From Actinomycetota bacterium (GTDB lineage Bacteria; Actinomycetota; Humimicrobiia; Humimicrobiales; Humimicrobiaceae): a DNA stretch of 18,371 nt. Under the pieces are notes generated by a model. The model was not told where the DNA came from. It worked only from the letters and a program-made list of their open reading frames with translations, and searched no databases. The stretch is taken from assembly GCA_016783995.1 (NCBI GenBank), contig JADHVN010000015.1, forward strand, positions 1 to 18,371. The letters are read 5' to 3'. This document shows positions 7,823 through 15,472 of the stretch, in pieces. Positions within the stretch are counted from its first letter, which is position 1. Every line of letters starts with the position of its first letter. The translations under genes and the position numbers were made by a program.

Positions 7823-8710
7823 CTAATTAATTATCTTATGTTTTTTTAAAATCTCCTTAAAAGCTATTAGCTCCTTATCTTCCATAGGGCACAGTGGAAG
7901 CCTGCATGGGCCGACATTAATTCCTTTTAAATTTAATGCCTCTTTAATAGGAACAGGATTTGTGGCTATAAAAATCCCATAAAATATGTCTGTCAGATCC
8001 CGGTGCATTTTTGCTGCTTTTCTAAAATCTCCTTTTTTAAAACTGGTTATCATCTCTTTTATCTCTTTACCGATAATATGAGAAGCAACACTAATAACTC
8101 CATATCCTCCCATGGATAATATGGGTAATGTATCACCATCATTGCCACTATATACCAGGAAATCATCATCAGTATCTCTTATTATTTCTGAAATTTGTCT
8201 CATGTCACCGCTGGCTTCTTTAATTCCACAGATATTATCAACTTTTGATAATTCCACACAGGTCTTCGAGTTTATGTTAGATGATGTTCTTGAAGGAACA
8301 TTATATATTATTATGGGAGTCTTAACCTCACTGGCAATTGCTTCGAAATGTTTAAAAAGGCCCCACTGTGAAGGTTTATTATAATATGGCGTAACAAGGA
8401 GCAGGCAGTCAACTCTTATCCTCGCCGCTTCTTTTGATAATTCTATAGAATGTCTGGTATCATTAGAACCGGTACCGGCAATAATTTTAACTTTATCCCC
8501 GAAATTGTCCTTTGCAAATTTAAATAATTTTATCTTCTCGTTATCATCCAGTGTTGAAGATTCTCCTGTGGAACCTGACAGTAAAATCCCATCACTTGCT
8601 TCTTCATCAATTAAATAATTCAATAATTTACCGCAAGAGTCGAGATCAAGATTATATTTTTTATCAAATGGCGTTACCATTGCCGTAATTACCTCACCTA
8701 TATCTATCAT
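7823..8710 (-). CDS. dapA: 4-hydroxy-tetrahydrodipicolinate synthase
   Basis: Condenses pyruvate with aspartate semialdehyde in the diaminopimelate/lysine pathway; cytosolic TIM barrel, 295 aa. Schiff-base Lys164 is in GIKEASGD, the YNVPSRT motif with the catalytic Tyr136 and Arg141 is at 136-142, Tyr109-Tyr110 lie in VTPYYNKPSQ, and the pyruvate-binding loop GSTGES is at 46-51 (the first Thr of the usual GTTGES is Ser, a conservative change). The ATG at 8708-8710 is set by a strong site, GAGGAGG, 5-6 nt upstream. It follows dapB by 26 nt and precedes rnj by 31 nt. Aspartokinase and aspartate-semialdehyde dehydrogenase genes are not in the window, so the substrate must come from genes elsewhere. 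Confidence 0.97.
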   Translation of the reverse strand: MIDIGEVITAMVTPFDKKYNLDLDSCGKLLNYLIDEEASDGILLSGSTGESSTLDDNEKIKLFKFAKDNFGDKVKIIAGTGSNDTRHSIELSKEAARIRVDCLLLVTPYYNKPSQWGLFKHFEAIASEVKTPIIIYNVPSRTSSNINSKTCVELSKVDNICGIKEASGDMRQISEIIRDTDDDFLVYSGNDGDTLPILSMGGYGVISVASHIIGKEIKEMITSFKKGDFRKAAKMHRDLTDIFYGIFIATNPVPIKEALNLKGINVGPCRLPLCPMEDKELIAFKEILKKHKIIN

Positions 8711-8736
8711 ATAATCCTCCTCAAATAATAATGCAA

Positions 8737-9534
8737 TTAAATGTCTATCAGCTTATCCAATCCAAAAGTATAATTAGAAAGTTTATCCAGGTTTTTTATG
8801 GCAAGAATGACTCCGGGATAAAATGACGATCTATCCAGACTATCATGTTTTATGGACAGAGTCTGACCTTTTGCTCCGAAAATAACATTTTGATGCGCCA
8901 GCAGTCCCGGCAGTCTTACGCTATGTATATGAACACCACCGGTAAATCCACCTCTGCAGCCTTCTATGGTTTCGGTTTCACCTTCTTTTAACCTGGACTT
9001 GTTAAAATTATTACTTAGACTTATCTGTTCTGCTGTCAATATAGAAGTACCGGAAGGAGCATCTTTCTTTTTGTCATGATGCAGTTCAATTATTTCACAA
9101 TTATCAAAATATTTTGATATCATTTTTGAGATTTTAATCATAATTACAGCCCCAATCGAAAAATTTGGCGCGATAAGTGTTTTACTATTGGATTTTAACG
9201 CTTTATTTTCAATACTATCTAAATCCTCTCTGCTCAAGCCAGTAGTTCCTACAATTATATTTATATTATTGTCAATAGCCCAATTAATAGTTTTATTAGC
9301 TGCATTGGCATTAGTAAAATCAATAATAATATCCGGACTTAGTTCTTCAATGTCTTTATAAGAATTATAAATTTTATACCCTGTTTTTTTACCAATTAAA
9401 AATTCACCTATATCAACACCTGCATTCTCAATATCAAAACCTCCAATTAATTCTATTTCTTCTTCCTTCATCAACTCTCTGGAAATAGATGTCCCCATTT
9501 TTCCACAAATACCGGATATTACTATCTTTTTCAT
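8737..9534 (-). CDS. dapB: 4-hydroxy-tetrahydrodipicolinate reductase
   Basis: NAD(P)H-dependent reductase acting directly after DapA in diaminopimelate/lysine synthesis; 265 aa, normal length. The Rossmann nucleotide-binding loop SGICGKMG is at residues 7-14, VGTTGL at 95-100, APNFSIGAV at 122-130, and the active-site segment ELHHDKKKDAPSGT at 150-163 contains the His-His pair (152-153) and catalytic Lys156. The start ATG (9532-9534) overlaps the stop of the M16 peptidase gene as ATGA, with a weak AGG about 6 nt upstream inside that gene, so coupled translation is likely. The next gene is dapA, giving adjacent consecutive enzymes. In actinobacteria thyX often lies between dapB and dapA; it is absent. 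Confidence 0.97.
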   Translation of the reverse strand: MKKIVISGICGKMGTSISRELMKEEEIELIGGFDIENAGVDIGEFLIGKKTGYKIYNSYKDIEELSPDIIIDFTNANAANKTINWAIDNNINIIVGTTGLSREDLDSIENKALKSNSKTLIAPNFSIGAVIMIKISKMISKYFDNCEIIELHHDKKKDAPSGTSILTAEQISLSNNFNKSRLKEGETETIEGCRGGFTGGVHIHSVRLPGLLAHQNVIFGAKGQTLSIKHDSLDRSSFYPGVILAIKNLDKLSNYTFGLDKLIDI

Positions 9535-10808
9535 AATAACCTGCCTTTATTTAGTTTTCCCATTACTACCAGACTCATCTTATCTAATTTAAAATACTTA
9601 TCAACTATGTCATTTAAATCATTTTGCTTTACTTTATCTATTTTCTTTAATATCTGGTTAATAGTCAAAACTTTTTTATCAAATAGAAGTCCCTTTCCCA
9701 ACCTGAACATTCTTGAACTTATATCTTCAACATCCAGAACAATATTTCCTTTTAAATTTTCTTTAGCCCTTTCCAGTTCAACCTCCTTTACTCCATGCTT
9801 GTTGATATCAACTATTTCATCTTTAATCATTTTTAAAATTCTACCGGCATTTTTAGGTGAAGAAGCTGAATATATAATTGTTATCCCTGTATCCAGATAC
9901 TGGGCATTGCTGCTAAAAATTGAATAAGCCAGGCCCTCCTCCTCCCTTATTTTCTGGAATAATCTGCTGCTCATACTTCCACCAAATAAATTTGTGAATA
10001 ATGAAATTGGATATTTTTCCTCACTATCCCGCCTGCAGCCCAGGCCACCGAAGCACATATGAACCGAGCTGGTTTTACTACTATGTATTTTCTTCACACT
10101 TCCATTATCCGGAGGTTCCTGTCCGGTAAAATCATTTATATATTTTCTATTTTCCATTCCACCAACATTTTTCTTAATTTTATCTATCAAATCTTTATGC
10201 TTTATATTACCCGCAGCTGAGATAACCGTGCCGCTAATATTGAACTTTTCCTTAAAATAGTCCAGTATAGCAGATTTTTTAATCATCTTCAGTGAATTAT
10301 TAGTGCCTAAAATTGGCAGGCTTAGAGGATGTCCGTCCAGAACCGCTTCATAGAAATAACTCATAATATTGTCCGAGGGATTATCCTCTACCATCTTTAT
10401 TTCCTCAATTATTACTTTCTTTTCGGTTTTTATATGCTCTGTTAAAAAAGATGGGTTCGTTAGAATATCAAATAATAATTCTGTGCAACTGTCCAGATGG
10501 GTGTCAATGAAATCAGCATAGACACAGCAGTTTTCTTTATCCGTGAAAGCATTAAATTCGGCACCCATTGAATCAAATTCAATGGCTATATCTTTATAAC
10601 TTCTTTTACTGGTGCCTTTGAAAATAAGATGTTCTATAAGGTGGGAAATTCCATTGATATTTCTATTTTCATTTCTGGATCCAACCGGTACCCAGAAACC
10701 TAACGATATTGACCTGAAATGAGGGATATACTCACTAATAACCCTTATTCCATTATTTAATTCAGTTATTTTATATTGGTCAAATTTTATGCTACTCGAT
10801 GAAACTAT
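9531..10808 (-). CDS. M16 family zinc peptidase, no canonical start codon
   Basis: Processing-peptidase-like M16B protease (homologous position to B. subtilis mlpA/ymxG and mycobacterial pepR). Translating upstream of the first in-frame ATG (10568) recovers the family N-terminus: LNNGIRVISEYIP, FWVPVGSR, and the zinc motif HLIEH at codons 56-60 counted from 10808, then LIFKGTSKRSY. The third ligand region EEIKMVED follows. The coding frame therefore begins well before 10568, yet contains no ATG, GTG or TTG between the in-frame TAA at 10812-10814 and 10568. The best candidate is ATA at 10806-10808, 11 nt after GAGG (10820-10823), giving 425 aa, the family length. An in-frame ATG at 10845-10847 exists beyond the TAA. 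The gene ends in an ATGA overlap with dapB. Function as a peptidase is confident; the natural substrate is unknown; the start is uncertain, and mutation or sequence error at the TAA is possible. Confidence 0.85.
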   Translation of the reverse strand: MVSSSSIKFDQYKITELNNGIRVISEYIPHFRSISLGFWVPVGSRNENRNINGISHLIEHLIFKGTSKRSYKDIAIEFDSMGAEFNAFTDKENCCVYADFIDTHLDSCTELLFDILTNPSFLTEHIKTEKKVIIEEIKMVEDNPSDNIMSYFYEAVLDGHPLSLPILGTNNSLKMIKKSAILDYFKEKFNISGTVISAAGNIKHKDLIDKIKKNVGGMENRKYINDFTGQEPPDNGSVKKIHSSKTSSVHMCFGGLGCRRDSEEKYPISLFTNLFGGSMSSRLFQKIREEEGLAYSIFSSNAQYLDTGITIIYSASSPKNAGRILKMIKDEIVDINKHGVKEVELERAKENLKGNIVLDVEDISSRMFRLGKGLLFDKKVLTINQILKKIDKVKQNDLNDIVDKYFKLDKMSLVVMGKLNKGRLL

Positions 10809-10833
10809 TTTTTAATTTACCTCACTAATAAAA

Positions 10834-10862
10834 TATTCAGATATCATTTTATTCAGATATCA
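10834..10862 (-). repeat. 13-bp tandem duplication at the pnp / M16 junction
   Basis: TGATATCTGAATA on the minus strand occurs at 10850-10862 and again at 10834-10846, 3 nt apart (16-nt period). The first copy contains the last codons and TGA stop of pnp; the second contains the ATG that opens an 11-codon frame ending in TAA immediately before the M16 reading frame. It looks like a slippage or short tandem duplication of the pnp end. Confidence 0.85.
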
Positions 10863-12997
10863 GTTCTTTCCAGACCTATTTTTTTAGTCCTGGAATCAAC
10901 ATTACCAACTCTAACCAGTATCTTATCACCTATTTTTAAATAATCTTTAACATCTTTAATTCTTTTATTTGTAACTTTGGATATATGAAGAAGTCCATCT
11001 ACCCCGGGAATTAAATTTATAAAAGCTCCGTAGCTGGTTATTCCTACCACAGTTCCTATAAACTCTTCTCCCACTTTTATATCTTCAACACCCTTTAACA
11101 TTCCTTCTATTCTTTTCCTGGCCATTTTAATATTAACATCATTTGAAGAAATAATGGAAACCATGCCTTCTCCATTATAGTCACTTATATCAATTTCATC
11201 TAAATCAAATTCTTCTTTTATGCTTTTGATATTCTTCCCACCAGGTCCAATAACTTCGCCGATCTTTTCTTTGGGAATTTTAAAGGTAGTTATTTTTGGT
11301 GCAGCTTTGGACAGACTTTTTCTAGACTCCGGAATGACTTCTAACATCCTATCTAATATGAATAACCTTCCCTCCCGTGCCTTTTCCAGTGCCTGTTTTA
11401 TAATATCTAAGTTAATACCCTTTATTTTCATATCCATCTGTAGTGCAGTAATCCCATTTTTAGTTCCTGCAACTTTAAAGTCCATGTCACCATAAAAATC
11501 TTCTATACCCTGTATATCTTCTAATATCACAAACTTATCATCTTCTCCTTTAATTAGACCCATCGCTATGCCGGAAACTGGATTTAATATGGGGACACCT
11601 GCATCCATTAAAGCCAGGGTACTTCCACATACACTGGCCATTGAAGTTGAACCATTGGATTCTAAAATCTCAGATACCAGTCTTAAGACATATGGAAATT
11701 TATCTTCATCTGGAATCATAGGTCTTAGAGCTTTTTCAGCCAGAGCACCATGCCCGATATCCCTTCTTTTTGGTCCTCTAAGGGGCCGTGTTTCTCCAGT
11801 ACTGAAAGGCGGGAAATTATAATGATGTATATATCTTTTAAATTCCTCTTTTCCCAAACTATCTATTTTCTGCGCTTCTCTTATTGAACCTAATGCTAAT
11901 ATAGTTAGAGCTTGTGTCTTCCCCCTGGTGAAAAGACCCATACCATGAGTTGTCTCCGGAAATAAACCTACCTCACAACTTATTTCTCTTATTTCATCAG
12001 GTTTCCTGCCATCAGGTCTTACGCCTTTCTCCAAAATCATTTTTCTTACTAATTCTCTTTCAAGCTCATTTAAGCTTTCATTAATACTTTCTTTATCCTC
12101 CGGAAATTCTGATTCTAACTTTTTTTCAGTCTCTTCTCTGATAATTGAAACTCTATCCTGGAAATACCCTTTATCAGTATTATCCAGTAAAATTTTCTTT
12201 TTATCATCTTTTGAGTATTTCATAATACTATTTAAAATTTCCTGAATTTTTTCTTCTGCTAATTCTCTTACCCTCTTTTCAACATCCTTATTTAACTCAA
12301 AATTATATGTTTCCCTTTTCTCTCTACCTGCTATTTTTTTAAATTCTTTTTGAATGTTAACAATTTTTTTTATTTCATTATGCGCTCTTTCTATAGCTTC
12401 CAATACTACTTCTTCAGGTACTTCTTTGCCGCCTGCCTCTGCCATCAATATTGCTTCTTCTGTCCCTGCTACTACTATATCTATAATACTTTCTTCAATC
12501 TCACTATAAACTGGATTCACTATCCAGTTTTCACCTACTTTAGCAATCCTGACAGCACCTACAGGTTCTTCAAATGGTATATCTGATATACATAGAGCCA
12601 TTGAAGTTCCATTCATTACTAAAATATCGTAAGGATTAACCTGATCGAATGAAAGAACTGTTGCAATTATTTGAATTTCATTTCTTATATTTTTATTAAA
12701 TAATGGCCGCAGAGGCCTATCAGTCAACCTTGAATTAAGAATTGCCTTATCACTGGCCCTTCCTTCTCTTTTAAAAAATCCTCCTGGTATTTTACCTGCA
12801 GCGTACATTCTCTCTTCAACATCGACCACAAGTGGCAGAAAATCTATATTTTCAGCTATTTTCTGATTCATAACTACTGTGACCAAAACTCCATTTCCAC
12901 CAAATTTAACCAAAACTGAATTAGCCTGCCTTGCTATTTTACCAGTAGAAAACAACATTTTTTTTCCATTAATATCAATTTCATATCTTTTTTCCAC
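10853..12997 (-). CDS. pnp: Polyribonucleotide nucleotidyltransferase (PNPase)
   Basis: Phosphorolytic 3'-5' exoribonuclease of mRNA turnover, a trimeric ring; 714 aa, normal length. Two RNase PH-like domains flank an alpha-helical domain: SRLTDRPLRP (first core) and the GDMDFKVAGT acidic site in the second core. The KH domain spans about 568-635 with the IGPGGKNI loop at about 583-590, and the S1 domain about 640-712 (YGAFINLIPGVDGLLHIS). The start is GTG 12995-12997, downstream of AAGGAGG with an 11-nt spacing, slightly long; no better in-frame start precedes it. rpsO lies 55 nt upstream, the near-universal rpsO-pnp pairing, where PNPase and S15 expression are often controlled at the RNA level. 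No strong hairpin is visible in that gap. Confidence 0.98.
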   Translation of the reverse strand: MEKRYEIDINGKKMLFSTGKIARQANSVLVKFGGNGVLVTVVMNQKIAENIDFLPLVVDVEERMYAAGKIPGGFFKREGRASDKAILNSRLTDRPLRPLFNKNIRNEIQIIATVLSFDQVNPYDILVMNGTSMALCISDIPFEEPVGAVRIAKVGENWIVNPVYSEIEESIIDIVVAGTEEAILMAEAGGKEVPEEVVLEAIERAHNEIKKIVNIQKEFKKIAGREKRETYNFELNKDVEKRVRELAEEKIQEILNSIMKYSKDDKKKILLDNTDKGYFQDRVSIIREETEKKLESEFPEDKESINESLNELERELVRKMILEKGVRPDGRKPDEIREISCEVGLFPETTHGMGLFTRGKTQALTILALGSIREAQKIDSLGKEEFKRYIHHYNFPPFSTGETRPLRGPKRRDIGHGALAEKALRPMIPDEDKFPYVLRLVSEILESNGSTSMASVCGSTLALMDAGVPILNPVSGIAMGLIKGEDDKFVILEDIQGIEDFYGDMDFKVAGTKNGITALQMDMKIKGINLDIIKQALEKAREGRLFILDRMLEVIPESRKSLSKAAPKITTFKIPKEKIGEVIGPGGKNIKSIKEEFDLDEIDISDYNGEGMVSIISSNDVNIKMARKRIEGMLKGVEDIKVGEEFIGTVVGITSYGAFINLIPGVDGLLHISKVTNKRIKDVKDYLKIGDKILVRVGNVDSRTKKIGLERTDI

Positions 12998-13052
12998 CTA
13001 TATTACATCCTCCTTAAAACTACCAATATAAAAAAACTATTTTGATATAGAC

Positions 13053-13322
13053 TTATTTCCTTAATCCTAATTCTTCAATTATTTTTTTATATTTGTTTAC
13101 ATCATTATTTTTTAAATATCCCAGAAGTCTTTTTCTTTTACCAACCATAATAACCAGACCTCTTCTAGAATGATGATCCTTTTTATTCGCCTTCAAATGT
13201 TCATTAAGTTTGTTAATCTTTTTTGTAAGAATAGCTACCTGAACTTCAGAAGAACCGGTATCATTCTCATGAGTTTTAAATTTTTCAATAACCTTTTTTT
13301 TATCTTCTTTGACTAAAGCCAA
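13053..13322 (-). CDS. rpsO: 30S ribosomal protein S15
   Basis: Primary 16S-binding protein of the central domain of the small subunit; 89 aa, exactly the family size. The [16 protein letters not shown] segment (18-33) and [21 protein letters not shown] (51-70) are hallmark sequences. The start is TTG at 13320-13322, supported by GAGGAGGTG ending 7 nt upstream; no ATG is available at this position. It is preceded by the longest intergenic gap inside the cluster (148 nt), a plausible site for a promoter or S15 autoregulatory leader, and followed by pnp. Confidence 0.98.
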   Translation of the reverse strand: MALVKEDKKKVIEKFKTHENDTGSSEVQVAILTKKINKLNEHLKANKKDHHSRRGLVIMVGKRKRLLGYLKNNDVNKYKKIIEELGLRK

Positions 13323-13470
13323 CTTTTTTCACCTCCTCAAAATTGCCCGTACTATAATCTATCATAACTATATACTAATTACAATTTAATCACATTCCGG
13401 TATTGACCTCTTTCATAACTGAAATTATCCTAAAAACTTTTTAAAATCCTTTAAACTCAGTCCGGGTTCA
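13323..13470 (-). promoter_or_regulatory. ribF-rpsO intergenic region, possible rpsO promoter/leader
   Basis: This 148-nt gap is the only sizeable space between infB and the M16 gene. Near rpsO it holds the strong ribosome binding site GAGGAGGTG. A TATGAT -10-like hexamer about 50 nt upstream of the start has only a poor -35 (TTAAAT, 17-nt spacer), so a sigma-70 promoter is possible but weak. No clear terminator hairpin for ribF is visible. S15 leaders that bind S15 are known in several phyla, but they differ in structure and I could not recognise one by eye. Confidence 0.35.
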
Positions 13471-14421
13471 TTAACTTTTTATTTTAAAATATTTTTTAGC
13501 ATATTCTAAATCCATTTTCATCTGGCTGATTAATTTATCTTTACTTTCAAATGTGATTTCATTTCTTAATCTTTCTAAAAAATTAATTTTTATTTTTCTT
13601 TTATACATATCATCTTTGAAATTGATTATAAAAGCTTCAATCCATTTTTTTGATTCTTTGAAAGTTGGTTTGTCCCCGATATTTATAATGGCTGGAAATA
13701 ATTTATTCTCATTACCGTTGATTTCAACAGTACCCAGATAAACACCATCTTTTGGAGTGATAAAATCCTCACAAACATCTATATTGGCTGTAGGAAATCC
13801 TAATCTCTTCCCCCTGCCGGCTCCTCTAACCACAACTCCTTCGACTTGCAGATTCCTCCCTAATAAATTCTTTATTTTTTTTATTTTGCCTTCAGAATAA
13901 TATTTTCTTGTATTGGTACTTGAAATTGTCTCTCCCTTTATTTTCAGGAGAGGTACTACATTTACCTCTATATTATAAGGCTTAAAAAATCTTTTCAGGA
14001 AAGATACATTTCCCTCTGCTTTAAAGCCAAAACGAAATCCACTCCCTACAAAAATTTCCCTTACGTAAAATTTTCCGATAAGTATATCCTCGCAAAACTG
14101 CCCGGGTTTCAACATAAAAAAATCGGAATCAAAATTAGCAGTTACAATAAAGTCAACTCCTAAACTATCAATAATTTTTATTTTTTCCTCATAAGAAATT
14201 ATGAGTTTTTTATACATCTCACTTTTTATTACATTCAGCGGAGGTTTATTAAATGTCAGAACTATACTGGAGCCGTTTATTTTTTTTGCCCTTTTGACAC
14301 AAGCTTCAATTATCCTTTTGTGTCCAAGATGCACTCCATCAAAAAAACCAATCACAATTACTGAATTTTTATCCTTAAAGTAGCTATTATCTATTTTTTT
14401 TAATTCTAATAATTCTGACAA
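13471..14421 (-). CDS. ribF: Bifunctional riboflavin kinase / FAD synthetase
   Basis: Converts riboflavin to FMN and FMN to FAD; 316 aa, the usual bifunctional length. The N-terminal nucleotidyltransferase domain has GFFDGVHLGH at 25-34 and FVGSGFRFGFKAEG at 124-137, with an ISSTNTR segment at 166-172 at its end. The C-terminal riboflavin-kinase domain (about 184-312) has GRGKRLGFPTAN at 202-213, GVYLGTV at 226-232 and INIGDKPTF at 246-254. The start is TTG 14419-14421, downstream of GGGG with 7-8 nt spacing. It lies 35 nt after truB, as in most bacteria. No FMN riboswitch is visible upstream. Confidence 0.96.
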   Translation of the reverse strand: MSELLELKKIDNSYFKDKNSVIVIGFFDGVHLGHKRIIEACVKRAKKINGSSIVLTFNKPPLNVIKSEMYKKLIISYEEKIKIIDSLGVDFIVTANFDSDFFMLKPGQFCEDILIGKFYVREIFVGSGFRFGFKAEGNVSFLKRFFKPYNIEVNVVPLLKIKGETISSTNTRKYYSEGKIKKIKNLLGRNLQVEGVVVRGAGRGKRLGFPTANIDVCEDFITPKDGVYLGTVEINGNENKLFPAIINIGDKPTFKESKKWIEAFIINFKDDMYKRKIKINFLERLRNEITFESKDKLISQMKMDLEYAKKYFKIKS

Positions 14422-14456
14422 CTTAATACCCCGCTGTTTAGAAAAATTTCAAACCA

Positions 14457-15460
14457 TTAGATTTTATTCAACTGGCGAAAAATTACAATACTTTTAGTTA
14501 AAGTCAGTTTCTTACTCTTAATATCAGAAAATACATTTTCACTTAAAATCTCATGTATGGCTATTATGTTTTCACTACTATCTTTAATCTTTATAAAGAT
14601 CCCCTTTTTTAATAAATTATTATCTTCGGTCCTCCTGAACTCCATCATTCCACCATCAACAGGGCGGCCGTTCACTATATGGTATCTATATTTGTCTTTT
14701 ATATAAAGGCTCGGATTTTTTTCCAGTAATCTTTCAATAGATATCATATATGAGCTAGATTCTAAATCACTTTTTTTAAATTTGCCTTTCAGAAAATCTT
14801 CAACGCTAATGCTGCTGTCCAGTTTAAAATCATTAATTTTCGTTCTTTTTAATCCTTTTATCGAAGCGCCACACCCCAATAAATTTCCAATTTCATAAGC
14901 CAGAGATCTGATATATGTGCCTGAACTGCAATTCACCTTTATAGTAAGCAAATCATTTTCCAGAGAAACAAGCTCCAGATTATGGATATTTACTGTTTTC
15001 GGTTTCAAATCTATATTCTGCCCTTTTCTTGCAAAATAATATGATGGTCTGCCTTTATACTTTACTGATGAGTATACAGGCGGCGTCTGTTTAATTTTTC
15101 CGGTAAATTTATTCAGAATACTGGATATTTTCTTAATATCTATGTTCTCAATCTTACTTCTGGTTAAAACTTTACCATCAAGATCCCATGTATCAGTAAT
15201 TACCCCAAGTTTTATATCTGCAATATATTCTTTGTTAAAAGATAGAAAATAATTGAATAGTTTGGTAGCTTTATTTATTAAAATAATGAGCAGGCCTTCT
15301 GCTATAGGATCTAGTGTACCAGCATGTCCAATTTTTTTTAAAAAAAAACTCTTTTTACCTGTCTTATAACATCGTAAGAAGTTATATGTGGTAATTTATT
15401 TATCAATATTATTCCATTAAAATCTTTAAGCAGATCAGATTTGCTATTAGTGCTGTTCAT
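14457..15460 (-). CDS. truB: tRNA pseudouridine-55 synthase, split by a -1 frameshift
   Basis: TruB makes pseudouridine 55 in the T-loop of tRNAs. The first 40 codons run from ATG 15458-15460 (GIILINKLPHITSYDVIRQV, VKRVFF) into UAA at 15338-15340. In the -1 frame the protein continues without interruption: LKKIGHAGTLDPIAEGLL (catalytic Asp in GTLDP), TPPVYSSVKYKG, NCSSGTYIRSLAYEIG, LGCGASIKGLKRTKI, and a C-terminal PUA-like region. The joined product is 334 aa. The shift point is a run of nine T and eight A (15332-15348); the 0-frame sequence there is T TTT TTT followed by TAA, a heptamer suited to -1 slippage, and one extra T would also restore the frame. Transcriptional slippage, ribosomal frameshifting, a real mutation and a homopolymer sequencing error cannot be told apart. 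No Shine-Dalgarno precedes the ATG. It lies between nrnA and ribF, as expected. Confidence 0.9.
15332..15348 (-). other. T9-A8 slippery run inside truB
   Basis: On the minus strand nine T are followed by eight A. The 0-frame codons are GTT TTT TTT TAA; T TTT TTT (15341-15347) is an X-XXY-YYZ-type heptamer with the stop directly after it. A -1 slip gives TTA AAA AAA ATT, reading into the conserved GHAGTLDP motif. No attempt was made to fold a downstream stimulatory structure. Confidence 0.8.
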
Positions 15461-15472
15461 AATCTAAATATT

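Noticed and set aside
9607..9927. 106-codon plus-strand frame, longest antisense frame over protein genes
   Set aside because: It is a shadow of the M16 peptidase gene, whose sense frame has clear family motifs; the antisense protein is low-complexity hydrophobic.
13030..13050. Possible intrinsic terminator between rpsO and pnp (CTAT-N6-ATAG followed by T7)
   Set aside because: The stem is only four weak base pairs, far too unstable for a terminator; the T run alone is not evidence in this AT-rich DNA.
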